DNA of 64,000 nucleotides from Nitzschia sp. pyKryTriq1 (taxonomy: Eukaryota; Bacillariophyta; Bacillariophyceae; Bacillariales; Bacillariaceae): assembly GCA_956465555.1 (NCBI GenBank), contig OY101119.1:3210629-3274628 (forward strand). Reading direction: 5' to 3'. Below, in pieces: positions 41,742-53,142 of this stretch (position 1 is the stretch's first letter; each line of letters opens with the position of its first letter). Position numbers and translations under genes: made by a program. The notes under the pieces were generated by a model. The model had not been told where the DNA came from and ran no database searches. It saw only the letters and a program-made list of their open reading frames with translations.

Positions 41742-43052
41742 TTTACTTTGGACAAAGACATGGTCAACAACGTACGTATGTACGTTCGTACAGGGATGAT
41801 ATTATTATGCTCTCTGGTTTCAACGAAGAATCAATCTGACGTACCAAGCATGAAACAAGATGCTGTATACTCCTGTAGTACCTCTCATCGTCAACTAACG
41901 TTGTTGTTTTACGGCTGTTGCTGCTGCTGTAAATGGTCTCGGGATATTCCGGTTCGAATCATGATTGCAGTAGTCAACGGAGACTTGAGCATGCTGGGAT
42001 CGGTGGCAAGGTACTACTACGAGTACGAATGACTATCACCAGGATGAAGGGGGGGGGGGGGGGGGCACGTCTAGTAGCATCGTCACCAGTTGTAGAAAGA
42101 ATCAAAGGCACCATTCGAGTTCAAGGAGGAGGAGTCACCGGCAAAGATGTCATCGTCGTTGTACCAACTTTGGTTGGTAGAGGTCGTCCCCGTCTTGTTG
42201 GTCTCTTCTTGTCATTCTTGATCATCATTAAAGTGGCTGTCATCGTGGCGGATACCTTCATGCACTATGCATGGTAAATACTTCTTGTGGTGCTGGCTGC
42301 ATCTTCTTGTGATATTGTTGTTTTTGCTGTCTTCCTGACTTGGTCCTCACATCATCTGTTTCGTGGCAACACATAACGGTTCCATATGTGATGGATTTTG
42401 ATCTTTCGGCACGCTTGCATCATCGACGACGAATTCTCTCTACTACTAGTAGTAGTATTCATTTTTTGTCCATCTGGTGTAGACTTACAGACAGATCGTC
42501 GTTATTTCTTGTCGATGCATGCGGAGTAGTAGCATGCATGATGAGCCATTCAGCTATGGCAGTAGTAGACGACATACTTCACATGATGCGTTTCGCTAAA
42601 TACCCATGAAACTTTCTACGAGAACGTAGATAACATTTATTTGCCGAACGGAAAGTAAGAAGTCGGAGAAGAAAGTATTTACCGTCTGTCGTAATCCGTA
42701 CATCACTCTCATCATTTAAATATTTAGTAAGGAAAATACATTATTTTGGAGCGACATACAGACGCTTCATCGTTTTTCATGAGGTAATTTCGCCACAAAT
42801 GGCGAGCGCCAGGCGGCAGTTGAGCCACTACTTATTCGACAGATCGAGACCGTTGAACGGATTCTTGCTCTAAATACCAAGTTTCTTCTTCCGTTGCCTT
42901 TTCCTTCTTGATTGAGATATAGTATGTACCGCTAGCATCCTCTATCACCATCGACACCACAACATCCTACTCCCACAACCTCATACATCATCAACTCCAT
43001 TGCATCATCGCTTTACTACTCGTAGGAATAGAAATAATCAGCAAAGAAGAAT
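41742..43052. other. Intergenic region
   Basis: Contains a run of about 17 G at 42048-42065. Frames across it (for example 41933-42277) look like chance. A GGTTCGAATC word at about 41950 resembles a tRNA B box but has no tRNA around it. Upstream of 43053 is a CA-rich leader. Confidence 0.5.
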
Positions 43053-44522
43053 ATGATGAAAGGGGAACCATTGAGCACCGCAAGCTCGGCCGCGTCTTCG
43101 ATGAAGAAATGGGGGATTCCGCACGAAGAAAGTCCCGAAGTTTCGTTGTTGGAACGCTTGGTCTGGGTCCGATACAAGGCCCACTGGTGGCCGGCCTTGT
43201 TGTACCATTCGTACTCGGAACTACAGCAATATCTTTACGATCAACTCGACATGGTTCTGAAAGCACAATTCGCCATGGCAATCATGAAGCAAATTCAAGA
43301 AAAGCGCCAAGTCAAAGTCGCTCGGTTACTCGGACGTGACATTCTCGAAGTGATCGAAGTCGAAGAAGATTGTTACTGTGAATTCTACTGGCAACTCCCG
43401 AACGTCTTGCCCAGGGCATGTAAAAAGAGCCATTACTCGAATGCAGAAGATGGTATTCAGCTCTTTTTCGACTTTCATCGTGCGCTCGATCAAGTCGAAA
43501 GTATCATTCGAGAAGTCTCGCAAGAAAACTTTGCTCTTTTACCCGAATCGGACAATCAAACGTGGCTGGAACGAGCCCATTTGGCCATGAAAGAAGATGA
43601 TCATTCGTCGATTCCCAGCAGCAGCAGAGGAGGAGGAGGAGGAGGAGGACGAAGAAGGAACAACGACCAGTACAATCCAACTTCGGTCGTCTCGAAGGGA
43701 AATAGCACTATTGCTATCGAGGTACGTCGATACTATGATCATTGGGAGTTGATCCGTATACACTTCTCAGTAAAAAGTAATTTGTAACTGACCGTATTGT
43801 TCCTCTTTCATTATTTTCGACGACAGAAATCGGCAAGAGAACAAGAAGCGACGAGCGTTCGATCATCGAATGTGGTGAATTCGGCTCCCTCGGGTCTTTC
43901 GATGAAGTCCCGTCGATCGACCAAAACTCAAGTGTCTCAGGCCGTTACGGAGGTCATGGACAATCGCACGCCGTATCAACAACAACAGCAAGAGTCTCGC
44001 GAACCTTCGTCGTCCTCGAATACTACTAGTACTTTCGACCATCGAACAAGCAGTATCGGAGGTGCCAAACCAAGACGACCACAACAAGGAAAACGATCCT
44101 TTAGTCCCTTTGATGCCACTTTTAGTGCGTTCAATAACGTCTTTGGGATCATTTCCTCGGAAGGTACAAACGGCGCGGGAGTGCCAACACAACCAACAGC
44201 AGTAGCAGCAGCAGCAGCAGCAGCAGCAGATGAACGCGACGATGTCTCGGAAGAAGAAGAGCTTTCGGTCATGCAACAGCAGCAGCAGCAGCAGCAACAA
44301 AGGCAACAAGGGAAGTTTTCATACCGTCATCATCATGGCCCAGAGACTATGCCAGTCGTGACCAACAAGGCCATGCGTAGCGCCGTGACGCCGGATCATG
44401 ATGAGGATGATTCCATCATCTTTGAAGAGCAGCAGCAGCAGCGTCGCTCTCGTTCGAGTCCAGCAAACCCAGACAATCTTTCATTCTGGCAACGTTTGGC
44501 GTGCTACACTGCAGACTTTTAG
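43053..44522 (+). CDS. PWWP-like (WWPA) domain protein, paralogue of the 19761 gene, two exons
   Basis: Model: exon 1 43053-43721, intron 43722-43826 (105 bp, GTACGT...GACGACAG), exon 2 43827-44522; 454 residues. Domain (about 19-180): KKWGIPHEES, ERLVWVRYKAHWWPALLYHS, VARLLGRDILEVIEVEE, LFFDFHRALDQVESIIREV, TWLERAHLAM. These blocks follow the same order as in the 19761 protein but without its 430-residue low-complexity N-terminus. The C-terminal half is disordered (Gln, Ala, Ser runs) with FDATFSAFNNVFGIISS as the only ordered-looking segment. A chromatin reader role is inferred from the PWWP pattern only. Confidence 0.75.
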
Positions 44523-46071
44523 AAATAATGATACGAGTGAACGAACGGGTCAATGATCGGTAGTAGTAGTAGACTGAAAAAGAAGAACAGTGGAGAAGTG
44601 AAACGATCGAGATTTAATGCTGGGAACAACACGACAACAAGTAGACGCTTTACTGAATAATGTAAGACTAGTAGAAGTGCAAGTGCACACAAACACAAAC
44701 GAAACTGAAATAGACTACTACCCATCTGCTCTACTCTAGTAGCAACTTGGACGACGTGCCATTTGGAAGTCTGCTACTGACTGTACTAATAGTAGTAGTA
44801 GTAATCGTTGCGATCAAGAGGCGTTAATAAGAACCGAGAGTAGAGAGAATCGCACAGGAAAAAATAATAGAACAATAAAAGTTCTCTACTACTAGCTAGT
44901 AGTACTAATAACTGAAAGCTAGTAGTAGTAAGAGTTCCTTTCGCGAAACTCTCGACGACGCGATCGATGCACCGTTGAATCTGAAAGTAGCTTTGAGCCA
45001 AACCATCTTATGTCGGATGGAATTACTGCGATGGAGGCTTCGTCTCCTAGCTAGATCAACAGAACGCGCATGTCTGCACGAAAGTGCAAATCTTCTTGAA
45101 CCACCCATATAAAACCTAAGAGATGATGATGATGATGTAGGTACCAAACATGAATAGTGGTACATACGAACAGCCTCTATACCAAATCTTCCTATCAGAT
45201 CGACATTCGACGGCGACATAAAGACTGTACTCTAGTAGACCTGTAGCCCTCTTCATGATCGCTAGTACTAGTATGACGATCCTGCCAGTCTCTCAGTAGG
45301 ATGACGCCAAGCTCATCTCGCAGTACTACGTCCATCTCTTGCAAGGCAAGGCGTACTTGAATAGTATAGTGAAGTTCGGAAAAGGAGCCTCCCGGATTTT
45401 GTTGTTCTGACCAGCCGTACGTGTAGTAGCGAGTGATGCGATGATATATATCATGGATCCGCTTGGTATGGATGAAGTACAGAATACGACAGCGTTCCAT
45501 TGAAAAGACATTCTAGTACATGCAACTCCTCCATCACGACCCTGCCTACATGCAGGGGGGAGAAGCCAAACCACACCACCAGAATCCACTGCTGATTTTA
45601 GATGCTCGTTCTTCTCCGTACAGTACCGCTATGGGCCTGGGAAATGGGGAAATGGCTCGTGCTACTCGTTCTCCCATTATTGTCGTAGAGCTACTACTAG
45701 TAGACTGTATTAGACTGTGGCATGTGTTGTTCTTGTTGTGGTACTACCAGTGGTTGTTTCATCTTTAATGACTCGTACTATAATTACTCGGCACTGCTGC
45801 AACTGTCGCTGCGGGAGCTACCACGGGTGGTGGTTCCTGCCTCGGCCGCCATCATCATGCGCGGTGGTAACTTGGGCGTCGCAGTCGCCTTGACAGTAGT
45901 TCTTGATCACGGAACGTCCGATCCAGATGGTACAGTACCTCCGATCCGTATGGACCTAGTGCTCGCTTCCTCCGAATCAGCCAATGGCGTAGAAACATCC
46001 CTCTTGTGTTCGTGATTTTGTTGACTTGCGGCGATAAAGCTACAAAAAGTTGTGTACTATACTATTTGGAC
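44523..46071. other. Intergenic region with a patchwork of copied fragments
   Basis: The first kilobase has CTAGTAG tracts and no gene. From 45777 to 46006 two pieces copied from elsewhere in the window lie side by side (listed separately). Confidence 0.5.
45777..46006. repeat. Mosaic of two duplicated fragments
   Basis: Part a (about 45777-45905) resembles 47576-47716, an internal coding part of the 1292-aa gene, in the same orientation with small deletions (shared ATAATTACTCGGCACTGCTG and GGTGGTAACTTGGGCGTCGC). Part b (about 45922-46002) resembles the reverse complement of 53143-53230 (shared CGATCCGTATGGA, GTGCTCGCTTCCTCCGAA and GCCAATGGCGTAGAAACATC). Confidence 0.8.
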
Positions 46072-49000
46072 TTACTCTTTAAACATACTCGAAGCGCCGT
46101 AGCTACTACCATCGGCTAGCCACTTGAGAATGTCCACTGCCATCCCCTCATAGAATGGAGTATTCTTGGGAATACAAGACACGGCCAGGGTCTTTTCTAC
46201 ATTCACGGCTTTACCAGGTAACAGTTTCACTGTCTGGTGACCGGGACGGTTGTCATTCATATAGAGAAAGACGTCGACCATCAACCCTTTTGCCACCGGG
46301 TCCCACAGCATGACGTCGGCTTCCATGACTCGTGCGCTTCGTACAAACTGACACCAGCCGCTGCTATAGTTCTTCCGTCCTTGGACGCCAGCACTACAAT
46401 TCCCAATCAAGACCGTTCGGCCCAAGTTTTGCTTGAATTTGAAACCCGCAATCTGTTTCGAGCCAGACGGCGCCCACCGTCCAATGGCTTCGGGCACGGG
46501 AGTCATGCTATAGTATTCCACCAGCCGACCGGAAGACTCTGGTTCGTAGATCAGATAACACGCACCACCATCTGGATTTGGAGCTTCCAAGGCGGAAGGA
46601 TACCCATCTCCGGCAGAGGGCGGCGAAGGCGCGGGTACCATAGCCGGTGCATGTGCCGGTGCGGGTACTGGTGCTGGAATGTCTGCTCGTGGAGTGGGAG
46701 CTCGAATGGGAGCCATCACGACTTCCTCCTCTTCGGGAATAGTGGGAGTCCCGGCTGGATAGCTTGTTGATGGTGTTGAAACTGTAGCTGTAGCCGTAGC
46801 CGTAGAAGCGCTCCCTGGTGGTGGTGATGATGGTGATGATGATGATGATGATCCTCCATCTTTGGAACTGAGCGATCGAAAGAGTGCCACGGCGCCCAAT
46901 TTCTTGGCTGCCTTGCTCCATTTCTTTCCCTTGAGATCCATCGGAAAGGCAGCAACATTCCGAGGAAGACAGGCTACCGCATCGACAGGTCCCGTTTCAA
47001 AGACTCCTCCCGACGTTGGCACTCGTTGCGTTTCCCCATTGCAGTACAAGTAAAAATCAACGGGGACTCCAACGTCCAATACCGTGACTGTGGCGTCCAT
47101 ACTCTTGGCCGCCTTGACAAATTGACACCATCCCTCGTAATACAATTGTCGATCTTGTACTCCACTGGCACAATTCCCAATCAATTCCGACGTACCCAAG
47201 CCTTGGGCTTTCTTGAACGTTAAAATGTCGGGGCTCGTCCAGACACCGACGGCGCCGACAATAGGAATCTCACTGTAATAGATATTGAGCTCGGCACGGA
47301 CAGCATCGTAGACCAGATAGCACGCTCCACCTTCTGGTAGTTTGGGTTTGCGTGGTGGTTCTGGTGGCGCGGGCGTCGTTGTCTTTGTCGTGGCGGATGA
47401 AGTAGATGATGTAGTCGACATGGCCTTTGCCATCCACGCCGGTGCTGAATTGAACGTAGCTGTTGCTGTCATGGTACTACTAGTACCACTAGGAGTAGTA
47501 GTAGCAGTAGCAGTCCCCCCCGCACCCTCGGCATTTTCTTGTTCGGCCAATATTTTCATCCATGCAGGTGCATCACTACCATAATTACTCGGCACTGCTG
47601 GAGCTGTCGCTGTCGCTGCGGGAGCTACCACGGGAGCTGGTTCCTCGGCCTCCATCATCATCATGCTGGGTGGTAACTTGGGCGTCGCAGTCGCAGTCGC
47701 TTTATTGACAGTAGCACCAAACGGAGAAGATTTGAGCTTGGCCTTCTTGGATTTGGTGGAAGGAGAGGGAGGTGGTTGATCATCAGCCGGATCCGATCCA
47801 CTCTCTCCCATGCGTCCATAGGACGACCGTCTTGATCCAACGGGTTTGAGTGTAACTGTCTCGGTGGAGAATCCTGCACGTCGTTGATTCGGCGACATCA
47901 TTAGCGACGAAGAAGAACCTTCTGGATCTACTGGCGACGCTGATGATGCTGCTGCTGCTGCTGCTGGAGAGGATGGTACTAATACCGCCACGGGTTGTTG
48001 CTGTCGATTCGAATTCACATTCGAATTCGAATTCGCATTCACATTCGAATTCGCATTCACATTCGAATTCGCTGCCGCTGCTGCTGCCGCCGCTTTTTGA
48101 GCGGCAGCCAGTAACGGTTTGGCAGATGGTGGTGGTTTTGGAGGATCAAAGAGGAGACGTGGATCTCCGCCAAGAGATACCGTATCATCTTCTTCTGGTA
48201 TCGTGATGGGATTGGACAGTCCGGCCAAATGTTCCGGCACGCCTCGAGCCATTTCTAGTTGTTTGACAGTATTATTATTCACAGTGTTGGCGTTGGCGTT
48301 GGCGGCTGCCGCTCGTTTGGCAGCTTCCAATAAGGGTTTGGCGGACCGGGGTGGTTTGGGAGGATCAAAGATCTGGCGTGGATCTCCACCCAACGATATG
48401 GTATCATCATCTACATATTTGGGATTGGCCAATCCAGCCAAATGGGGTGGGACGCCTCGTGCCAGGTCTTGTTGTTTGGCCCGTTGGGCAGCAGCAGCTT
48501 GCGCGGCTGTCAAGAGTGGCTTGTCCGGTTTCGGTGGTGGAGGTGGATCAAACAAATCTCCCAAACTATCGATGGACTTGGTATCGTCACCGAAGGAAGT
48601 ATTGGATGACGTATGATTGGCATGTGTCGAAACAGTCGTCCTACGAGACGGTTGATTCATCCCCCGGAGATGATTGGGAACATTCTTTTCACTATCATCA
48701 TCATCATCATGACTCATCATCATGGTAGTAATATGCATCGATGCCGAGTCATCACTGGATTCATCATAGGTCGGTTGTTGAAACATACTACTGAATCGTT
48801 CGTTGGAAGACTGCTGCTGCTGCTGCTGCTTCTGTTGGACTGATGTGACTGCTTGTTCCACTTTAGATGATTCGGGTGGCAGCGGTTGTGTTGTTGGTGG
48901 TTTTAAAATCTCGGCACTGAATTGTCCTTGGACGTAAAGTTGATTGACATGATCGTAGTCTCCCAGAAAAGTGGTCGTATCATAATCCTCGACATCATTA

Positions 49001-49950
49001 TTATTTTCATTTTCATTTTCATTCTCAGAGTACGTCAAGAAGAATTGCGGATATTCCGAGACTTTGGATATCTTGACGAGTTCTTGGGCTTGAAGTCGTT
49101 TGGATTCTTTGAGCACAATGTACGGATGGATACCGGCTTGTTTGCACAATTTCATGGCCTTGTCTTGATCTTCTCCTTGTTTTCTTGACGACGGTTTACT
49201 CGTACAGAGGACCCACAACTTTCGGCGTCGTCTTCCTGACGATGAGGAGGGAGAGACAGATGCGGTGGTGGTGGTGGTTCCTTGACTCCTCATCGAATGA
49301 TGAGACGAGACTAGAACTGAGGCGGGTGCCGGAGCGGGTGCTTGTAGTGGAGCTGCTGGTCTCGGAGGAGAAGTAGTAGTCCGCTGTGGCTGGACCTCCA
49401 CCGGTGATGCTGCCGGACTCGTTGGAGCTGGCGATGGCCTGGGCGCACCCTGGCTGTTGTTGTTGATATTATTATTAGTAGTATTATTACTTTGGCTTTG
49501 ATTGCTGTTGATGTTGTTGTTGCTGTTGCTGGTGTTCTCGTTTTGAACATTCTGTTCCTGCGGATCAAAAATCGAATCCATGGAAAGATCGTCCGAGACT
49601 CCTGAAGGAGATCGATAGTGCGAATTCGTACTCGAGTGCGACTGTGATCGGGAGGGATGAATGTTCACATTGACGTTGTTCATTGGGTTGCTATTGCTGT
49701 GGGTATTGCTGTTGCTGTTGTTGGTATTGATCATATTCATTCCACTGTGACTGCTGATGATCGAGTTATCTGTGCTGCCTCGACTTCTCCTTCGATTTCC
49801 GCGCCGCACATAGCTCATCGCCTTTTGGACGGCGTCAGCGTTTAACAAAATGAGGTACTTGAGCACTTGGCGCAGCTCATCATCGCTGGATTCATCGATC
49901 CAATCCAAGAGCTCGTCATCGGAAACAACTTGTTGTTGTTGCTGGGACAT
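46072..49950 (-). CDS. 1292-aa multidomain protein: thioredoxin-fold-like domain, three 68-aa repeats, two copies of an unnamed domain
   Basis: One exon. N-terminus SDDELLDWIDESSDDELRQV. At about 241-350 lies a glutaredoxin/thioredoxin-fold-like module without a CxxC pair: LWVLCTSKPSSRKQ, AGIHPYIVL, VSEYPQFFLTY, TTFLGDYDHVNQLY. Between about 465 and 617 three repeats carry ARGVP.HLAGL.NP...DDT.SLGGDPR..FDPPKPP..AKPLL. Two copies of a roughly 150-residue domain follow (about 872-1023 and 1127-1292), each GACYLVYD/GACYLIYE...YYS..P...A.G.W...LIGNC.SGVQ.R..Y..GWCQFV+.A..M.A.V...V.F.LY.N. Conserved Cys residues suggest disulphides or a metal site, but there is no signal peptide. A role as scaffold protein is possible. 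I do not know the family. Confidence 0.75.
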   Translation of the reverse strand: MSQQQQQVVSDDELLDWIDESSDDELRQVLKYLILLNADAVQKAMSYVRRGNRRRSRGSTDNSIISSHSGMNMINTNNSNSNTHSNSNPMNNVNVNIHPSRSQSHSSTNSHYRSPSGVSDDLSMDSIFDPQEQNVQNENTSNSNNNINSNQSQSNNTTNNNINNNSQGAPRPSPAPTSPAASPVEVQPQRTTTSPPRPAAPLQAPAPAPASVLVSSHHSMRSQGTTTTTASVSPSSSSGRRRRKLWVLCTSKPSSRKQGEDQDKAMKLCKQAGIHPYIVLKESKRLQAQELVKISKVSEYPQFFLTYSENENENENNNDVEDYDTTTFLGDYDHVNQLYVQGQFSAEILKPPTTQPLPPESSKVEQAVTSVQQKQQQQQQSSNERFSSMFQQPTYDESSDDSASMHITTMMMSHDDDDDSEKNVPNHLRGMNQPSRRTTVSTHANHTSSNTSFGDDTKSIDSLGDLFDPPPPPKPDKPLLTAAQAAAAQRAKQQDLARGVPPHLAGLANPKYVDDDTISLGGDPRQIFDPPKPPRSAKPLLEAAKRAAAANANANTVNNNTVKQLEMARGVPEHLAGLSNPITIPEEDDTVSLGGDPRLLFDPPKPPPSAKPLLAAAQKAAAAAAAANSNVNANSNVNANSNSNVNSNRQQQPVAVLVPSSPAAAAAASSASPVDPEGSSSSLMMSPNQRRAGFSTETVTLKPVGSRRSSYGRMGESGSDPADDQPPPSPSTKSKKAKLKSSPFGATVNKATATATPKLPPSMMMMEAEEPAPVVAPAATATAPAVPSNYGSDAPAWMKILAEQENAEGAGGTATATTTPSGTSSTMTATATFNSAPAWMAKAMSTTSSTSSATTKTTTPAPPEPPRKPKLPEGGACYLVYDAVRAELNIYYSEIPIVGAVGVWTSPDILTFKKAQGLGTSELIGNCASGVQDRQLYYEGWCQFVKAAKSMDATVTVLDVGVPVDFYLYCNGETQRVPTSGGVFETGPVDAVACLPRNVAAFPMDLKGKKWSKAAKKLGAVALFRSLSSKDGGSSSSSSPSSPPPGSASTATATATVSTPSTSYPAGTPTIPEEEEVVMAPIRAPTPRADIPAPVPAPAHAPAMVPAPSPPSAGDGYPSALEAPNPDGGACYLIYEPESSGRLVEYYSMTPVPEAIGRWAPSGSKQIAGFKFKQNLGRTVLIGNCSAGVQGRKNYSSGWCQFVRSARVMEADVMLWDPVAKGLMVDVFLYMNDNRPGHQTVKLLPGKAVNVEKTLAVSCIPKNTPFYEGMAVDILKWLADGSSYGASSMFKE

Positions 49951-50802
49951 GGTGGATATTGATGATACGTGATATCCGTACAGTTCGAATACACTGCAGT
50001 TTCAATAACACGAGAACGAGAGAACGACGACGGAGATTCTTCTTCCTCTTGTCCAATCGATCGATCAATCGATCGTTCGATCAAGTCTCAGTGTCGCTAC
50101 TCGCGGCAGAGCGATACGACAGAGGTCGTAACGGGGTCGACTGGCTACTACTAGTGAGTCGGGTAGCGTTCAAGTACCGGTAGATTGTATGTAGTGCTGT
50201 ACCGGTATAGATAAGATGACTTCTTCCAAAGCACCGCGCCATGGTCGATTGTATATCGTGTCGTGTCGTGCCCTTCCTTATACTGTAGCTTGCGCGCCAC
50301 AAAAGTCACAAAAAAGCAAAAGTCATCCCAACCCCGCCCCGCCCCCCCCTCCTGAAAATTTGAATGCTCTCTTCAGTCCTGAAGATTCCAAATGTTGAAA
50401 AAATGGTCACAGGGGCAGGCTCGTTGTGGTCGACTTGTTCGAATGTTTGTTAGATTCAAGGACATTTGGAAGACGTATTTCAGCCAATGAATGAACAGCG
50501 ATGTGAAACAGTGCTTCCGTCGTCCGCTTTTACCGATTACCGGTTACCGGTTACGCAAGTTGCGTTCTCTGCGTCCGGTCCACCTCTCCATCATCATCAT
50601 CATCTCGTCGCCTCATCCTCTCGCGGTGGGTCGCTCGGCCATGGTCGTGGTGCAAGCCTGAAGAGTTCTTCTTCATCATCATCATCATCACAAAAAGATT
50701 GTTGGTTTGCTGCTCTTTTGCTTAAATACGCTTCCCTTTACAATCTTCTATCTTTTTAAAGAAACAATACAATACAATACAACACACAACATATTGTTCA
50801 AG
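49951..50802. other. Divergent promoter region between the 1292-aa gene and P2
   Basis: No gene was seen. Contains an ATCGATCGATC tract at 50055-50082, two TACCGGTA words (50175, 50203), a C-rich run (50330-50350) and a GATTACCGGTTACCGGTTACG repeat at 50535. ACAATACAATACAATACAACAC leads directly to the P2 start codon. Confidence 0.5.
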
Positions 50803-51159
50803 ATGAAGGAAATGGCAGTATACCTCATGTTGGTCTTGGGCGGAAACGCGAGTCCTGGTAAAGACGATATCTCCAAGGCGTTGAGTGCCGTCGGTATGGA
50901 ATTGGACGATGCCGCGGCTACCAAGCTTCTTTCGGAATTGGAAGGCAAGGATTTGAATGAACTCTTGGCCGAAGGAACGACTCGACTTGCCAAGATTGGA
51001 GGCGGCGGTGGCGGCGGAGGAGGCGGCGGCGGTGGTGCTGCCGGAGGTGACGCTGGCGGTGCTGCCGAAGAAGAAGTCAAGGAAGAGGAAGAAGAAGCCG
51101 ATATGGGTGGAGGTGTGGACATGTTCGGAGGAGGCGAGGGAGGTGGCGGTGACTACTAA
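50803..51159 (+). CDS. RPLP2: 60S acidic ribosomal stalk protein P2
   Basis: 118 residues. The start MKEMAVYLMLVLGGNASPGK matches the P2 N-terminal dimerisation helix (YLLLVLGGN.SP), followed by ALSAVGMELDDAAATKLLSE and LEGKDLNELLAEG, then a poly-Gly/Ala hinge and an acidic stretch. It forms the ribosomal stalk with P0 and P1, which recruits translation GTPases. The extreme C-terminus is odd: instead of the near-universal acidic tail ending GFGLFD it ends ADMGGGVDMFGGGEGGGGDY. From memory other diatoms have a similar MFGG...DY end. An in-frame upstream TTG extension is rejected because it reads as leader. Confidence 0.92.
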   Translation: MKEMAVYLMLVLGGNASPGKDDISKALSAVGMELDDAAATKLLSELEGKDLNELLAEGTTRLAKIGGGGGGGGGGGGGAAGGDAGGAAEEEVKEEEEEADMGGGVDMFGGGEGGGGDY

Positions 51160-52322
51160 ACAAATCAACCAACCAACCAACCAACAACACCTATGTGCTA
51201 GTTGAGGGAATTCTTCTTTGCTCGAGTCTTGGGGGAATGGATGATGATGATTCATTCATTCATCCATCAGAGAACGAATCATCAAGTCCTTTTCTTTGTT
51301 CATTTATTTATTCGCTCGTTCGTTCGTTCGTTCATATTCGATCGATGGATGGATGGATGGATGAGGGGCGGGACGGGGAGATTCAATAGATTATGTATTG
51401 TTCATAGAGGAAGACTTTTTACTGGTATTACTACAGTACGTACGCCAAGAACATTATTTCATGTTGTGTAGATTATTAGCTAGTAGCAGACGAACTACTT
51501 GGATCGATCATCATCATCAACAACAACAACAACAAGAACAGTATGTACTTGTAGAGTACTCATAGTAGACTGAAACCTTTTATATCAGCAAGAAGAATTC
51601 GAGTTTGTCGGTCGGTCGGTCGGTCGGTCTGAATCTATCTCTATTACTGTAGCTAGTAGTAGGAGTAGGAGCAGACTCTCTACTCTCTAGCTAGTAGAGT
51701 GTATTCTACGCCGCTTTTTGTAGTATACGAGTACTAGTACTCGCTCATCACCAATAGTCAGAGTTCTACAGTACGTTCATACGTACTACCAGAACAACGT
51801 AAGTGTTGTACTAGTAGTAGTAGCGATGATGATCTTGAATCTGATCATCATGGACAAAGCACATATGATATACTCGTTAGGTACCCAAGAAGCTTGTTGT
51901 ACTACTAGCTACTAGTAGAGAATAGAATACTCGTACTACTACTCTAGTAGTAGACATTTTGGAGCGATGTACTAGCTAGCTAGCTCGAAGAAGTGCTACT
52001 TTAGTGCGTTGCGTACTACTACTAGTAGTAGTAGCTAAAAGAACAAAGTGACCAATAACTGAGAGTACTACCGAATACAGAGTACTCTATCATCTACGGT
52101 AGCCGGGTAGAGTACTCTATCACCATCTACTAGCCGGGTAGTAGTAGTACGAGCGATACTGTAGTTGGAAGTCATGGGAGGATCGAGGACTGTTACTTAT
52201 TGGACTAGTTGTTGAACACAGCAATCGTAGTACTTGTCTTCGTACCATTCTTATTCTTCGTCTTACAACAAGCCATTCAAGCAGAGCGTCCATATGCACT
52301 ACTACTACTCTAGTAGCAGTTA

Positions 52323-52377
52323 TCGTAAAGCAGCGAAAAAGTGCACTGTCTAATTTAGTTGCTACCTTGACGGTTGA
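52323..52377. mobile_element. Solo arm of the MITE-like family
   Basis: 55 bp nearly identical to 22717-22771 (one difference seen, TAATTT for TAGTTT), from TCGTAAAGCAGCG to CCTTGACGGTTG. No inverted partner was found nearby, so this is a decayed or solo copy. Confidence 0.75.
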
Positions 52378-53142
52378 TCTACGCCAGACAGTCCAATTGA
52401 TTGACTCAATGGACTCTTTGGTACTTCAACTACTGTATCGTGGTCCACCAGAGAGCAGTTTTGCGGTAGTAAAGTACCGGCAGGAGCGTCGATTGTCAAA
52501 ACCATGAAGAGTCATCATTAAAGTAGCAACATCCAGCCGCAATTTTGATTCTGTCATCATGGTAGATCAAGAAGCAGCAGCAGCAGCAGCTGCAGCGGCA
52601 TCTCCAAACAAAAGTATCAAGGTTCTTCTTGTTATGCCCCGAATGGACAACCAGCAGCTCCTCGTGGACCTTAGTACTTTGGTCGATGATGGTACGACGG
52701 CCTTTCAAAGAACAGTAGATGGACGAAACGCCGGTTTCACCTGCACATGTCCGCCACTTTCATACTCCTACTAGAGAGGATGATGTTGTGCGTCAACAAT
52801 ACAAGAGCCATCGCGTGAAGAAAAGAACCATCTAGTGCACCGTTGGCTGAATCAATCACGACGACGACGACGACGATGACTTAAAATAGAAAACTGGGTC
52901 TTCCATATGTGTACAGTTTCGAAAAGAAGTTTCATGCTCGGCACAATGTGCTTCAAGAATGTAAGCGAAGTCCCTTCATTGTAATATTATCAGCGCGAGG
53001 AAGATGCTGCTATCTCGTGCTGGACCTTCTATGGCCGATGCGATGCGACCTTTCGAAGAACAGATAGAATGGAAATTGAAATCTGACAACAACTTGGAAA
53101 GATATTGTTGTTTGGCGACGAAGCCCGCCAACCGCTCTACAA

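Noticed and set aside
41940-41970. tRNA B-box-like word GGTTCGAATC
   Set aside because: No A box, acceptor stem or anticodon loop can be drawn around it.
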